This document shows, piece by piece, positions 1 through 5,973 of a stretch of DNA of 8,571 nucleotides; position 1 is the stretch's first letter; each line of letters begins with the position of its first letter. The stretch is from Oscillospiraceae bacterium. GTDB lineage: Bacteria; Bacillota; Clostridia; Oscillospirales; Ruminococcaceae. The notes below the pieces were generated by a model. The model searched no databases, had not been told where the DNA came from, and was given only the letters and a program-made list of their open reading frames with translations. The stretch spans positions 1-8,571 of the forward strand of contig WRLS01000091.1 in the NCBI GenBank assembly GCA_009776345.1, in the 5' to 3' direction. The position numbers were made by a program, and so were the translations under genes.

Positions 1-168
1 TATAATCCGCCCAATCGCTCAGCCGAGCCGAGCTCCAGGGCTCGAACGCGAAAAAAGGAATTAGGAATAAAAGAAATCAAAGACTTTTTCCGCTGTTATT
101 ACGTGCGCAGGCGCTTCCGGTGCCGCTCCCTGCTTTTGTTTTATGCCTACTTGCCTTTGCGGCTTATT
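1..168. other. Gene-free left flank, nothing recognised
   Basis: I see no credible coding frame, RNA gene or repeat in this stretch. A short string near 45-50 slightly resembles a tRNA T-loop, but there is no acceptor stem or anticodon arm around it. The start of the window may be a contig end, so the left part of a feature could be cut off here. Confidence 0.4.
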
Positions 169-216
169 CCCCTCCTTGGAGGGGTGGCAGGCGTAGCCTG
201 ACGGGGTGGTTTTAAA
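169..216. repeat. Intergenic double-hairpin repeat
   Basis: Two small hairpins lie in a row. The first pairs CCCCTC (169-174) with GAGGGG (179-184). The second pairs CAGGC (188-192) with GCCTG (196-200) around a GTA loop. A GGGGTGG-T-rich tail follows. From memory, strings of this kind (CCCCTCC..GGAGGGGTGGC..GCCTGACGGGGTGG) recur between genes in many Clostridia drafts. That recollection was not checked, and no second full copy is present in this window. No function is assigned. Confidence 0.5.
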
Positions 217-253
217 TAAGTACAAAACTTATCGCTTCTTCCCTTACTAATTT

Positions 254-293
254 CTAAAACCTATATCCTAAATCCTGCGGCGCTCTGCGCCGC
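254..293 (-). repeat. Composite intergenic repeat, short copy A
   Basis: Read on the minus strand, this begins with a 7-bp hairpin (arms 277-283 and 287-293, GCGGCGC/GCGCCGC) and continues into an AGGATTTAGG..AGGTTTTAG tract. The same hairpin arms and the same tract occur on the plus strand at 8337-8384, where the loop is GTA and seven extra bases are inserted. Copy A lacks the long GTAGGG inverted repeat that follows in the other two copies. It lies just beyond the terminator of the chemotaxis gene. Confidence 0.65.
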
Positions 294-302
294 CATCACG
301 GT

Positions 303-340
303 AAAACCCCCGGGCTGAAGTTACTCAGCCCGGGGGTTTT
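303..340 (-). terminator. Strong rho-independent terminator of the chemotaxis gene
   Basis: This is a perfect 16-bp inverted repeat (303-318 with 325-340) around a 6-nt loop. The stem has a CCCCCGGG core and ends in A4/T4, so an RNA from either strand would have a GC-rich stem followed by uridines. It starts 17 nt past the stop of the minus-strand chemotaxis gene and is placed to end that transcript. Its symmetry would also block transcription entering from the left. Confidence 0.9.
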
Positions 341-356
341 GGTGTTGTGTTTAATA

Positions 357-2156
357 CTAATACTTGCCTGCGCCCATGCCTTTGTCGCTGAGTGCGAAGC
401 CGGTTTCTTCACGGTAGGCGGGCTGTTTGCTTTTCCCGGAGCCGGAAGGGCCGCGCCCTGTGCCGCTGTTCCGGAGCTTGAAGCGCGCGATGAGCTGGTC
501 GAGCATTTCTGCCTGCCCGCTGAGCTGCTGGGAGGACGCCGCACATTCCTCTGATGTTGCGCTGTTCTGCTGGATGACAATCGCGACCTGGTCAACCGCG
601 GAGTTGATCTGGGCAATCCCGACAGTCTGCTGGTCGGAGGAGCTTGCGATATCGCCGATTATCTGTGTGCTTTCATTTATGCCCGAAACAATTTCCCTGA
701 GGCTGGCGGCGGTTTCGCTGGCAATACGTGCGCCAAGCTCCGCTTTTTCCATAGAATTCGCGATCAGCTCGCCTGTATCTTGGGCGGCGTCCGCGCTCTT
801 TGCCGCGAGGTTGCGGACTTCCTCGGCTACAACAGAGAAGCCCCTTCCGTGCTGGCCGGCACGCGCCGCCTCAACAGCGGCGTTAAGCGCCAATATGTTA
901 GTCTGGAACGCGATATTGTCGATAACCTTGATGACCTTGCTGATATTTTGGCTGGCTTGGTTGATTTCCTCTACTGCGGACATCATCTCGTCCATTTGGT
1001 GGCTGCCGCGCTCCGCGTCGGTCTTGATCGAATTCGCCAAGGTGGCGGCTTTGCTTGCCATTTCGGCGTTGTCGCGGGTCTTCTCGGCGATCTCGGTCAT
1101 GGATGCGGAAAGCTGCTGTACGGTTGCCGCCTGTTCGGTTGAACCTTGCGCGAGGGACTGGGCGGCGTCCGCGATCTGGCCCGATCCGGTGGACACTTGT
1201 GTTGCGGCGTTGTTTATTTCGCTGAACATATTATTGAGGTTATCGACCATAAGCGACATGGAGTTGCCCATTGCGTCTTCCCCGGAAAGGGTGGAAACAG
1301 ACATGGAGATATCGCCGCCGGAAACAATCTCCAGCACGTCCGCGGACTCCTGGATATGCTCCATAAAGGCGCTTGCCGCACTGAGGCACTGCCCGATCTC
1401 GTCCTTATTGGCGGAGAATTTCTCGAACGTGCCCTTCTCTTCCGAGTTCATGGTAAGGGTACCGGATTCGCTGGCGCGTTTCATGAACGCGGTCAGCGGG
1501 ACCAGGGGCTTGGCGATAAGGCCTGTGATGTAAAGCGCCATAAACATTGCCATGCCCACCGCGACGACGATCGTGACGATGATGAGGATAAGCAGCACGC
1601 GGAACAGGTCTTCGGCGGCAACATTCGAGGCCTGCGCGGCGGTTACCTTCATTTCCATACATTCGGTCAGATTATCGACAATCAGCTCAGACGCCACCGT
1701 TGCCTTGCCCAAAGTGGCTGTAAGCTCGGGGATGGGAAGCCCCGCCTTGGCGCCGTTGAGGACCTCTACCATAACAGGTGAGAATGTAGTGTGGTAAGCT
1801 GTCATAGCGTCGTCGAAAAGCTGCAGCGCGGACGGTGTGAAAATAGTCTCGCGGTATTCCGCGGCATATCTTTCGAACTGCTGCTTGCGGTCATTGAGGA
1901 CCCTCTCGTCCTCGATAAGCGCCTGTGAATCGCCGGTGTTGAGAATTATGTTCCTGATGCCTACACGTATGCGCTGCTGGAATTCCAGCGCTTTTGCGAT
2001 TTCTGTCAGAGGCTCGGTCATATCGTCGTACATGGCTTCCTGAGATTGGTTCATCTGCAGCATACCGATGATCCCGACCATACCTGTGAGCGCGCACAGG
2101 ATCGCCACGATCAAAAAGCCGACCAGAAGCTTCATTGACACTTTTAAGTTTTTCAT
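357..2156 (-). CDS. Methyl-accepting chemotaxis protein
   Basis: Transmembrane chemoreceptor that controls CheA/CheW signalling to the flagellar motor; the ligand is unknown. From the chosen start it has 599 residues. A membrane segment lies at about 10-32, followed by a periplasmic-type helical region of about 150 residues that resembles a four-helix-bundle sensor. A second membrane segment lies at about 188-215, followed by a HAMP region and a second HAMP-like stretch (GGDISMSV...). The long cytoplasmic signalling helices contain the diagnostic hairpin tip NAAVEAARAGQHGRGFSVVA. No CheR-docking pentapeptide ends the tail. The start at 2156 (MKNLKVSMKLL) is preferred over a GTG-type extension at 2225 because AAGGGG lies 10 nt upstream and the membrane segment then sits near the N terminus. 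The gene is monocistronic, with its own promoter and terminator. No che or flagellar genes are in view. Confidence 0.95.
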   Translation of the reverse strand: MKNLKVSMKLLVGFLIVAILCALTGMVGIIGMLQMNQSQEAMYDDMTEPLTEIAKALEFQQRIRVGIRNIILNTGDSQALIEDERVLNDRKQQFERYAAEYRETIFTPSALQLFDDAMTAYHTTFSPVMVEVLNGAKAGLPIPELTATLGKATVASELIVDNLTECMEMKVTAAQASNVAAEDLFRVLLILIIVTIVVAVGMAMFMALYITGLIAKPLVPLTAFMKRASESGTLTMNSEEKGTFEKFSANKDEIGQCLSAASAFMEHIQESADVLEIVSGGDISMSVSTLSGEDAMGNSMSLMVDNLNNMFSEINNAATQVSTGSGQIADAAQSLAQGSTEQAATVQQLSASMTEIAEKTRDNAEMASKAATLANSIKTDAERGSHQMDEMMSAVEEINQASQNISKVIKVIDNIAFQTNILALNAAVEAARAGQHGRGFSVVAEEVRNLAAKSADAAQDTGELIANSMEKAELGARIASETAASLREIVSGINESTQIIGDIASSSDQQTVGIAQINSAVDQVAIVIQQNSATSEECAASSQQLSGQAEMLDQLIARFKLRNSGTGRGPSGSGKSKQPAYREETGFALSDKGMGAGKY

Positions 2157-2195
2157 GAAATCAAATCCCCTTATATTTTTTTCGCTTATGCGGAT

Positions 2196-2210
2196 ACGGT
2201 CCCGGACCGT
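2196..2210 (-). promoter_or_regulatory. Inverted repeat in the chemotaxis-gene leader
   Basis: ACGGTC (2196-2201) and GACCGT (2205-2210) form a perfect 6-bp inverted repeat with a 3-nt centre. It lies between the predicted promoter and the ribosome site of the chemotaxis gene. It could be a small leader hairpin or an operator for a dimeric regulator. It is short enough to arise by chance. Confidence 0.3.
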
Positions 2211-2239
2211 AAATTTCGACCACATTCACTCACTTAGTA

Positions 2240-2269
2240 ATAATATCATGAAAACACACTGTTTAGCAA
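2240..2269 (-). promoter_or_regulatory. Sigma-A type promoter for the chemotaxis gene
   Basis: On the minus strand, TTGCTA (2264-2269) is followed after 18 nt by TATTAT (2240-2245). This predicts a transcript start near 2233 and a leader of about 75 nt. I saw no motility sigma-28 pattern (TAAA...GCCGATAA) upstream, so the gene looks housekeeping-driven. Confidence 0.6.
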
Positions 2270-2323
2270 GTCTTTTTTTTATGTCCTACGCTAAAATTTA
2301 TTTCCAAGAAACTGCCCACTTGC

Positions 2324-2353
2324 TTGCAATAGGAAAAAATGGTAAAATATACT
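2324..2353 (+). promoter_or_regulatory. Possible promoter for the kinase-like gene
   Basis: TTGCAA (2324-2329) and TATACT (2348-2353) are separated by 18 nt. An alternative reading is TTGCTT (2320-2325) with TAAAAT (2343-2348) and a 17-nt spacer. Either would start RNA near 2355-2360, directly before the hairpin array, making the array a leader of about 200 nt for the gene at 2565. No better promoter was seen between the array and the gene. Confidence 0.45.
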
Positions 2354-2362
2354 CCGGCGCGC

Positions 2363-2507
2363 CGTAAATTTGCGTGCAAATTTACGTGTCAAGCAAAGCT
2401 TGACGGCCGCGGAGCGGCGCGCGCGTCCGTGCTACAAGCCGAATTTTCGGGCTTCGCCCGAAAAAAGAAGCTTCGCTTCATTCGCGGCAAAACTGCATTT
2501 TGCCGCG
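2363..2507. repeat. Array of six consecutive stem-loops
   Basis: Six perfect hairpins stand side by side. H1 is 2363-2386 (10 bp, loop CGTG). H2 is 2388-2404 (7 bp, loop AAA). H3 is 2406-2418 (5 bp, loop GGA). H4 is 2444-2464 (9 bp, loop TTC). H5 is 2467-2479 (5 bp, loop TTC). H6 is 2483-2507 (10 bp, loop CTGCA). Gaps are 1, 1, 25, 2 and 3 nt. A weaker seventh (GCAG/CTGC, 2512-2524) follows, and the 10-nt palindrome CGGCGCGCCG (2355-2364) precedes it. The stems differ in sequence, so this is not a tandem repeat. There is no U-tract after any stem that would make a classic terminator. It fills most of the spacer between the divergent chemotaxis and kinase-like genes. Its function is unknown: it could be a leader RNA structure, a protein-binding site or a dispersed genomic repeat. 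Confidence 0.75.
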
Positions 2508-2564
2508 TTCGGCAGTATATCTGCATCCGGGGACTATACAATTTATTAGGATGTGTTGTTTTTT

Positions 2565-3716
2565 ATGCAGTCGCAGGGCTTTTTAGAATTGGCGTCGGGG
2601 CAGATACATATGTATTCCGGCTTCCCGTTCCCTGTTTTCCTGTGTGACCGGGGGCTGGATGTACAGTGGGCAAACGGCCCTGCTGTTTTTGAATACGGCG
2701 GCGGGGCAGGCCACGGTGATTTTTTTTCGGAATTCGACACTGATGATATTTTCGCTAAGCTGGAAACGCATGGGAGCTTGGTGTTGAGGGACGCCGTGCC
2801 GATGTCGGACCGACTGGTTTCCCTATTGCCGATATATGGTGCCGAAGGGGGCGGAATTGCGGGGCTTACGGCGCTGATACTGCCTGACACGCAAACGCCC
2901 CGTCAAGGCAGGCAGGAAACGATAATGGGGCAGACCCCCGCCGCGCTTTCGGGGGCCATCAGCGACGGGGCGCAGGATATTTTTACCGCGATGGACGCGG
3001 CGTTTACCAAAGCCGCAATGATGGGCGGCGCCGTGTGGCTTGCCCCGCACCTCAACGAAATCAGTATACAGGCATACCGTATGCTGCGCACCGCCGCGAA
3101 TGTGTCCATGTTTTCACGGCTCCGTCAAGGGGGGCTGAGCTTGCGGCAAAAGCCGTTTGACATATGCGCGTACCTGCAGGAGATATGGGAGGCCGTCTCC
3201 GGAATCTGCGGGGCGGCGGGTGTGCCCGCGGAACTTGACATACCCGATGGCAGCGTGTTTATTTACGCGGACATGGAATGTTTTGAACACTCCCTTTATA
3301 ATATCATATACAATTCTGTTTTGTATACCCGCCCGGGCAACCGCATAACTCTGAGCGTTTATACCGAAGGCGGGAATACCTGCATTGCCGTGCGCGACAA
3401 GGGGATGGGGATACCGCCGGAATTGTCCCGGCAGGTATTCAGGCCGTATTTTTCGCATCCCGCCCCGGGAAAATCCCCCGGGATCGGGCTGGGGCTTACG
3501 ATCGCAAAGCGGCTGACTGAAATGCAGGGGGGCAGCTTTATATTGGAATCGGAGCAGGACATAGGGACTGCCGCGGTGCTTTCCCTCCCCGAACACAATT
3601 TTTCGCGTGTGCTTACGCTTGAGCAAAGCGACGATGCGCCGTATCCCCTGACAGACAGGTTTTCGGGCGTATACATCGGGCTTGTGGGTATTTTGGACAA
3701 GCCGTATCAGATATGA
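2565..3716 (+). CDS. PAS-like, histidine-kinase-type ATP-binding protein, probably without phospho-acceptor histidine
   Basis: 383 residues from ATG 2565, with no membrane segment or signal peptide, so likely cytoplasmic. Residues 1-110 look PAS-like (PFPVFLCDRGLDVQWANGPA near 21-40). Residues 130-190 fit a two-helix dimerisation domain, whose second helix (HLNEISIQAYRMLRTAANVS) is well preserved. In the first helix, where kinases carry ISHELR, the sequence is ISDGAQ (132-137), so Asp134 stands where histidine is expected. Residues 235-342 are a complete GHKL ATPase domain: N-box NIIYN (246-250), DKGMG (278-282), FRPYF (292-296), GIGLG (306-310) and GTA (334-336). A tail of about 40 residues follows. 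No response regulator is adjacent. In-frame GTG 2553 and TTG 2556 are possible starts but sit too close to the AGGA at 2548-2551, while ATG 2565 is 13 nt from it. Expect a sensor or a regulatory ATPase, not a proven kinase. Confidence 0.8.
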   Translation: MQSQGFLELASGQIHMYSGFPFPVFLCDRGLDVQWANGPAVFEYGGGAGHGDFFSEFDTDDIFAKLETHGSLVLRDAVPMSDRLVSLLPIYGAEGGGIAGLTALILPDTQTPRQGRQETIMGQTPAALSGAISDGAQDIFTAMDAAFTKAAMMGGAVWLAPHLNEISIQAYRMLRTAANVSMFSRLRQGGLSLRQKPFDICAYLQEIWEAVSGICGAAGVPAELDIPDGSVFIYADMECFEHSLYNIIYNSVLYTRPGNRITLSVYTEGGNTCIAVRDKGMGIPPELSRQVFRPYFSHPAPGKSPGIGLGLTIAKRLTEMQGGSFILESEQDIGTAAVLSLPEHNFSRVLTLEQSDDAPYPLTDRFSGVYIGLVGILDKPYQI

Positions 3717-5092
3717 ATCTTCCCGCCATCCACCCGCAGGACGCTTGTAACTGTTTCGCGCAGGAAGCGGCTGTCGTGGGAAACTACGATTACAGTGCCG
3801 GGGTATTCTTTTATCATGTCCCGAACGGCCTCGATTGAGCGGATGTCCAGATAATTAGTAGGCTCATCGAGCATCAGGCCGTTGCAGTCGGACGCAATCA
3901 GCATTGCCAGCGAAAGGCGTATGCGCTCCCCGCCGCTTAAAACAGACGCTTTTTTTTCAAAATCATCGCCCGTAAAAAGCAGCCCCGCCAAAATCGAATA
4001 GGCGGACGCGCGGTCCTGTACGCTTACGGCAAGGCAGTTTTCCAGCACGGTTTTGTCCCCGTCCAGATTTTCCAGCCCTTGGAAAAGATAGCCCATCCTA
4101 AGTTTGGGCGCAATGGTAAGCTGGGGGTCGCGGGCGTGTATCATGCGTAGCAGCGTGGTCTTGCCGGAGCCGTTGCGCCCTGTCAGCGCGATTTTTGCCC
4201 CGCCCGGCACCGCAAGCGCCGCCCCGTCGAAAATTACTTTTTTACCGTACGCGAACGATATGTCCTCGCCGGAGATTACGGTTTTGTTTTTCGGCGGGTC
4301 GGTAAGGGAGAAGTCCATGCGGAATTTCGGCTGCCTGCGCGGGCCCTGCACCTCCCCGAGCTTTTCTATGCGCGCTTTTAGGACCTTTGCTTCTTTTTCC
4401 TGCTGCTTCATGCTTGCGGCGCGCTTTGCCCCGCCCAGCCGCGCCTCCGACGGGTTCTTTTTTTGCTGTGCCTTCTTTTTTTGCCTTTGCCGCGCGACCT
4501 TGCGCTCCTTGGTGCGGACCGCGTCCAGGAGCTGTTCTTTTTTGCGGACGATTTCGGCGTGCTTTTGCGCAAGCTGCTGCGCTTTCAGCTTAGAAGCGGC
4601 TTCGTAATCGGAATAATTGCCGGTGTAAAAAATAAGCCCGGAATCCTTTATTTCGATAACCGCGGTGCAGATATCGTCCAGAAGGTCGCGGTTATGGCTG
4701 ATCAGCAAAACGGTTTTGGCTTCGGTGAGCTTTGCGCGTACCCAATCCACGCCGTCTTGGTCAAGGTTTGCCGTAGGCTCGTCCGCGAACAGGATGCTGT
4801 CCTCCACCGCGGTTTCCTGCGCGATGCGCCTTTTTGTGTTCCCGCCGCCGGAAAGCGTGGGGTCGGTTTCGTCAAACTGGCGGATGTACCCGACGTTGCA
4901 GTTTCGGACAACCGTGCCTTCGTCGGGGGCGATGTCGCCGCTGAGTATGCCCATCAGCGTTGATTTCCCCGCGCCGTTCAGCCCTACCACGCCGATCTTG
5001 TCGCCCTCGTAAACCTGCAGTTTTTCGAATGCCAGGACAGTGCGGGCGCCGTATTGTTTTTTTATCCCGACCGCTTGTAGGATTAGCTGCAT
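3707..5092 (-). CDS. ABC-F ATPase, ribosome-protection (Lsa/Vga/VmlR-like) type
   Basis: Soluble twin-ATPase protein of 461 residues with no membrane segment, of the class that enters the ribosomal E site and displaces PTC-targeting antibiotics or assists stalled ribosomes. Domain 1 has Walker A GLNGAGKST (about 37-45), GYIRQ (67-71), signature LSGGGN (79-84), Walker B plus catalytic Glu in FADEPTANLD (101-110) and ISHNR (130-134). Its Q-loop-to-signature stretch is very short, as I recall for resistance-type ABC-F proteins. A lysine/arginine-rich linker (about 165-250) contains SEARLGGAKR, typical of the Vga/Lsa/VmlR branch. Domain 2 has GRNGSGKTT (304-312), FQGLEN, LSGGER (384-389), MLDEPTNYLD and VSHDS. 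There is no arm domain and no C-terminal extension. The start at 5092 has GGGAG about 8 nt upstream. It is tail-to-tail with the kinase-like gene. The drug or substrate cannot be told from sequence. Confidence 0.9.
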   Translation of the reverse strand: MQLILQAVGIKKQYGARTVLAFEKLQVYEGDKIGVVGLNGAGKSTLMGILSGDIAPDEGTVVRNCNVGYIRQFDETDPTLSGGGNTKRRIAQETAVEDSILFADEPTANLDQDGVDWVRAKLTEAKTVLLISHNRDLLDDICTAVIEIKDSGLIFYTGNYSDYEAASKLKAQQLAQKHAEIVRKKEQLLDAVRTKERKVARQRQKKKAQQKKNPSEARLGGAKRAASMKQQEKEAKVLKARIEKLGEVQGPRRQPKFRMDFSLTDPPKNKTVISGEDISFAYGKKVIFDGAALAVPGGAKIALTGRNGSGKTTLLRMIHARDPQLTIAPKLRMGYLFQGLENLDGDKTVLENCLAVSVQDRASAYSILAGLLFTGDDFEKKASVLSGGERIRLSLAMLIASDCNGLMLDEPTNYLDIRSIEAVRDMIKEYPGTVIVVSHDSRFLRETVTSVLRVDGGKIHI

Positions 5093-5122
5093 GAAAATTC
5101 TCCCGTGTGAACGTTTGACATC

Positions 5123-5217
5123 GTAGGGCGGGGGCTTGCCCCCCGCCGTTAACCCGGCGGCACTTCGGCGGGGGCAAGCCCCCGCCCTACCCTAAAACCT
5201 TAATCCTGCCGAAGGCA
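5123..5217 (-). repeat. Composite intergenic repeat, copy C
   Basis: The arms at 5123-5148 and 5166-5190 are a 25-bp inverted repeat starting GTAGGGCGGGGGC, with a single extra C in the left arm. Each arm is itself a hairpin (GGCGGGGG..CCCCCGCC with CTTG or CAAG loops). Read on the minus strand, the pair is preceded by AGGATTAAGGTTTTAGGG and a 4-bp hairpin TGCC-TTC-GGCA. The order (hairpin, AGG..TTTTAGGG tract, GTAGGG inverted repeat) is the same as at 8337-8460. It ends 31 nt upstream of the ABC-F start, so it would be in that gene's leader if transcription starts further out. Confidence 0.7.
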
Positions 5218-5368
5218 AAACACCCGTCTTCAAAGCGTGACCGCTTTGAATCCACCCTCTTTTAAAAAGAGGGCACGTCCTACGGTTGCTTTGCGCCTTT
5301 ATTTGAAAGAATAAATCTTGTTGTAGCCTTACCCTCTTTTTTAAAGAGAGTGGAACGGGTGTTTTGCC
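5214..5368. repeat. MITE-like palindromic element
   Basis: Ends are a perfect 14-bp inverted repeat, GGCAAAACACCCGT (5214-5227) and its complement (5355-5368). Inside each end is a related block: CCACCCTCTTTT...AGAGGG at 5252-5273, mirrored by the complement of 5331-5353. The left half carries an additional 9-bp hairpin (5229-5237 with 5242-5250, loop TGAC) that the right half lacks. The centre (about 5275-5325) has no coding frame. Terminal inverted repeats on a 155-bp non-coding body fit a small non-autonomous mobile element. I see no clear target-site duplication and no transposase in the window, so mobility is inference. Confidence 0.55.
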
Positions 5369-5398
5369 CTAAATCAAGATTAGTACACGCGCGCGCAT

Positions 5399-5428
5399 TT
5401 GTCAAGGCGCGGGCGTTTGTGGTATACT
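5399..5428 (+). promoter_or_regulatory. Sigma-A promoter for rimM-trmD
   Basis: TTGTCA (5399-5404) and TATACT (5423-5428) are separated by 18 nt. RNA would start near 5435, giving a leader of about 15 nt that barely includes the AAGGGA ribosome site (5438-5443). The promoter shows that rimM here is transcribed on its own, not as part of an rpsP transcript. Confidence 0.7.
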
Positions 5429-5449
5429 AAAATTAAAAAGGGACTGCAA

Positions 5450-5959
5450 ATGAAAAAGAAATACCTGGAATGCGGTAAAATCGTATCTACCCACGGCCTG
5501 CGCGGCGAGCTGCGGGTAATGCATTGGTGCGACAGCGCGGAGTTTTTGCTCGGCTTCAAGACCCTTTATTTAGATGGGGGCGCAAAGCCGATTGCTGTGG
5601 AAAATATGCGGCTGAACAAAAATATCGTGCTGCTGAAGCTCGCCGGGGTCGATGATATTGACACAGCGGTGTCACTGCGCGGAAAGGTCCTGTATATCGA
5701 CCGCGATGACGCGCCGGAGGGGGACGGCGAGTTCCTGCAGGATATAATCGGCATGACGGTTAAAGATACCGACACGGGCGAATATTATGGAAAGCTGACC
5801 GATGTTTTCCGCACGGGTGCGAACGATGTTTACGAAATCACGGGCGGGGATGGGGCAAAGCGCCTGATCCCCGCAATCCCGGATGTTGTAATCGAGGCGG
5901 ACACGGACAGCGCGGTCATGCAAATAAGGCCGCTGAAAGGGCTGTTCGGCGATGAGTAA
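5450..5959 (+). CDS. rimM: Ribosome maturation factor RimM
   Basis: 169-residue cytoplasmic protein that assists assembly of the 30S head by binding near ribosomal protein S19. The N-terminal barrel opens with LECGKIVSTHGLRGELRV (6-23), containing the family HG.RGE motif. The C-terminal PRC-barrel half runs from about residue 98, with FLQDIIGM, the VFRTGANDVYEI stretch and an IPAIPDVV..I end typical of RimM. The length is normal. ATG 5450 is chosen because AAGGGA lies 6 nt upstream and homology starts there; the longer in-frame extension back to 5399 would overlap the promoter. It is separated from trmD by 14 bp, forming a two-gene operon. Confidence 0.96.
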   Translation: MKKKYLECGKIVSTHGLRGELRVMHWCDSAEFLLGFKTLYLDGGAKPIAVENMRLNKNIVLLKLAGVDDIDTAVSLRGKVLYIDRDDAPEGDGEFLQDIIGMTVKDTDTGEYYGKLTDVFRTGANDVYEITGGDGAKRLIPAIPDVVIEADTDSAVMQIRPLKGLFGDE

Positions 5960-5973
5960 AGCGAGGTGCCTGT

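Noticed and set aside
1..60. tRNA-like string near the left edge
   Set aside because: Only a T-loop-like GCTCGAA is present; no anticodon arm or acceptor stem can be built around it.
427..1533. Long plus-strand open frame (368 codons) opposite the chemotaxis gene
   Set aside because: It mirrors the codon pattern of the clear minus-strand chemoreceptor, has no ribosome site, and its translation is a serine/alanine/leucine-rich string without recognisable domains.
2363..2507. CRISPR array or tandem repeat
   Set aside because: The hairpins differ in sequence and length and have no regular spacers, so there is no direct repeat unit.
2551..2586. Possible 11-codon leader peptide from ATG 2551 overlapping the kinase-like start
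   Set aside because: There is no ribosome site before this ATG; the AGGA overlaps the ATG itself and more plausibly serves the ATG at 2565.
4104..4963. Plus-strand open frames opposite the ABC-F gene
   Set aside because: These are shadows of a gene with complete ABC motifs; they are rich in Cys, Phe and Ala from the complementary lysine-rich linker.
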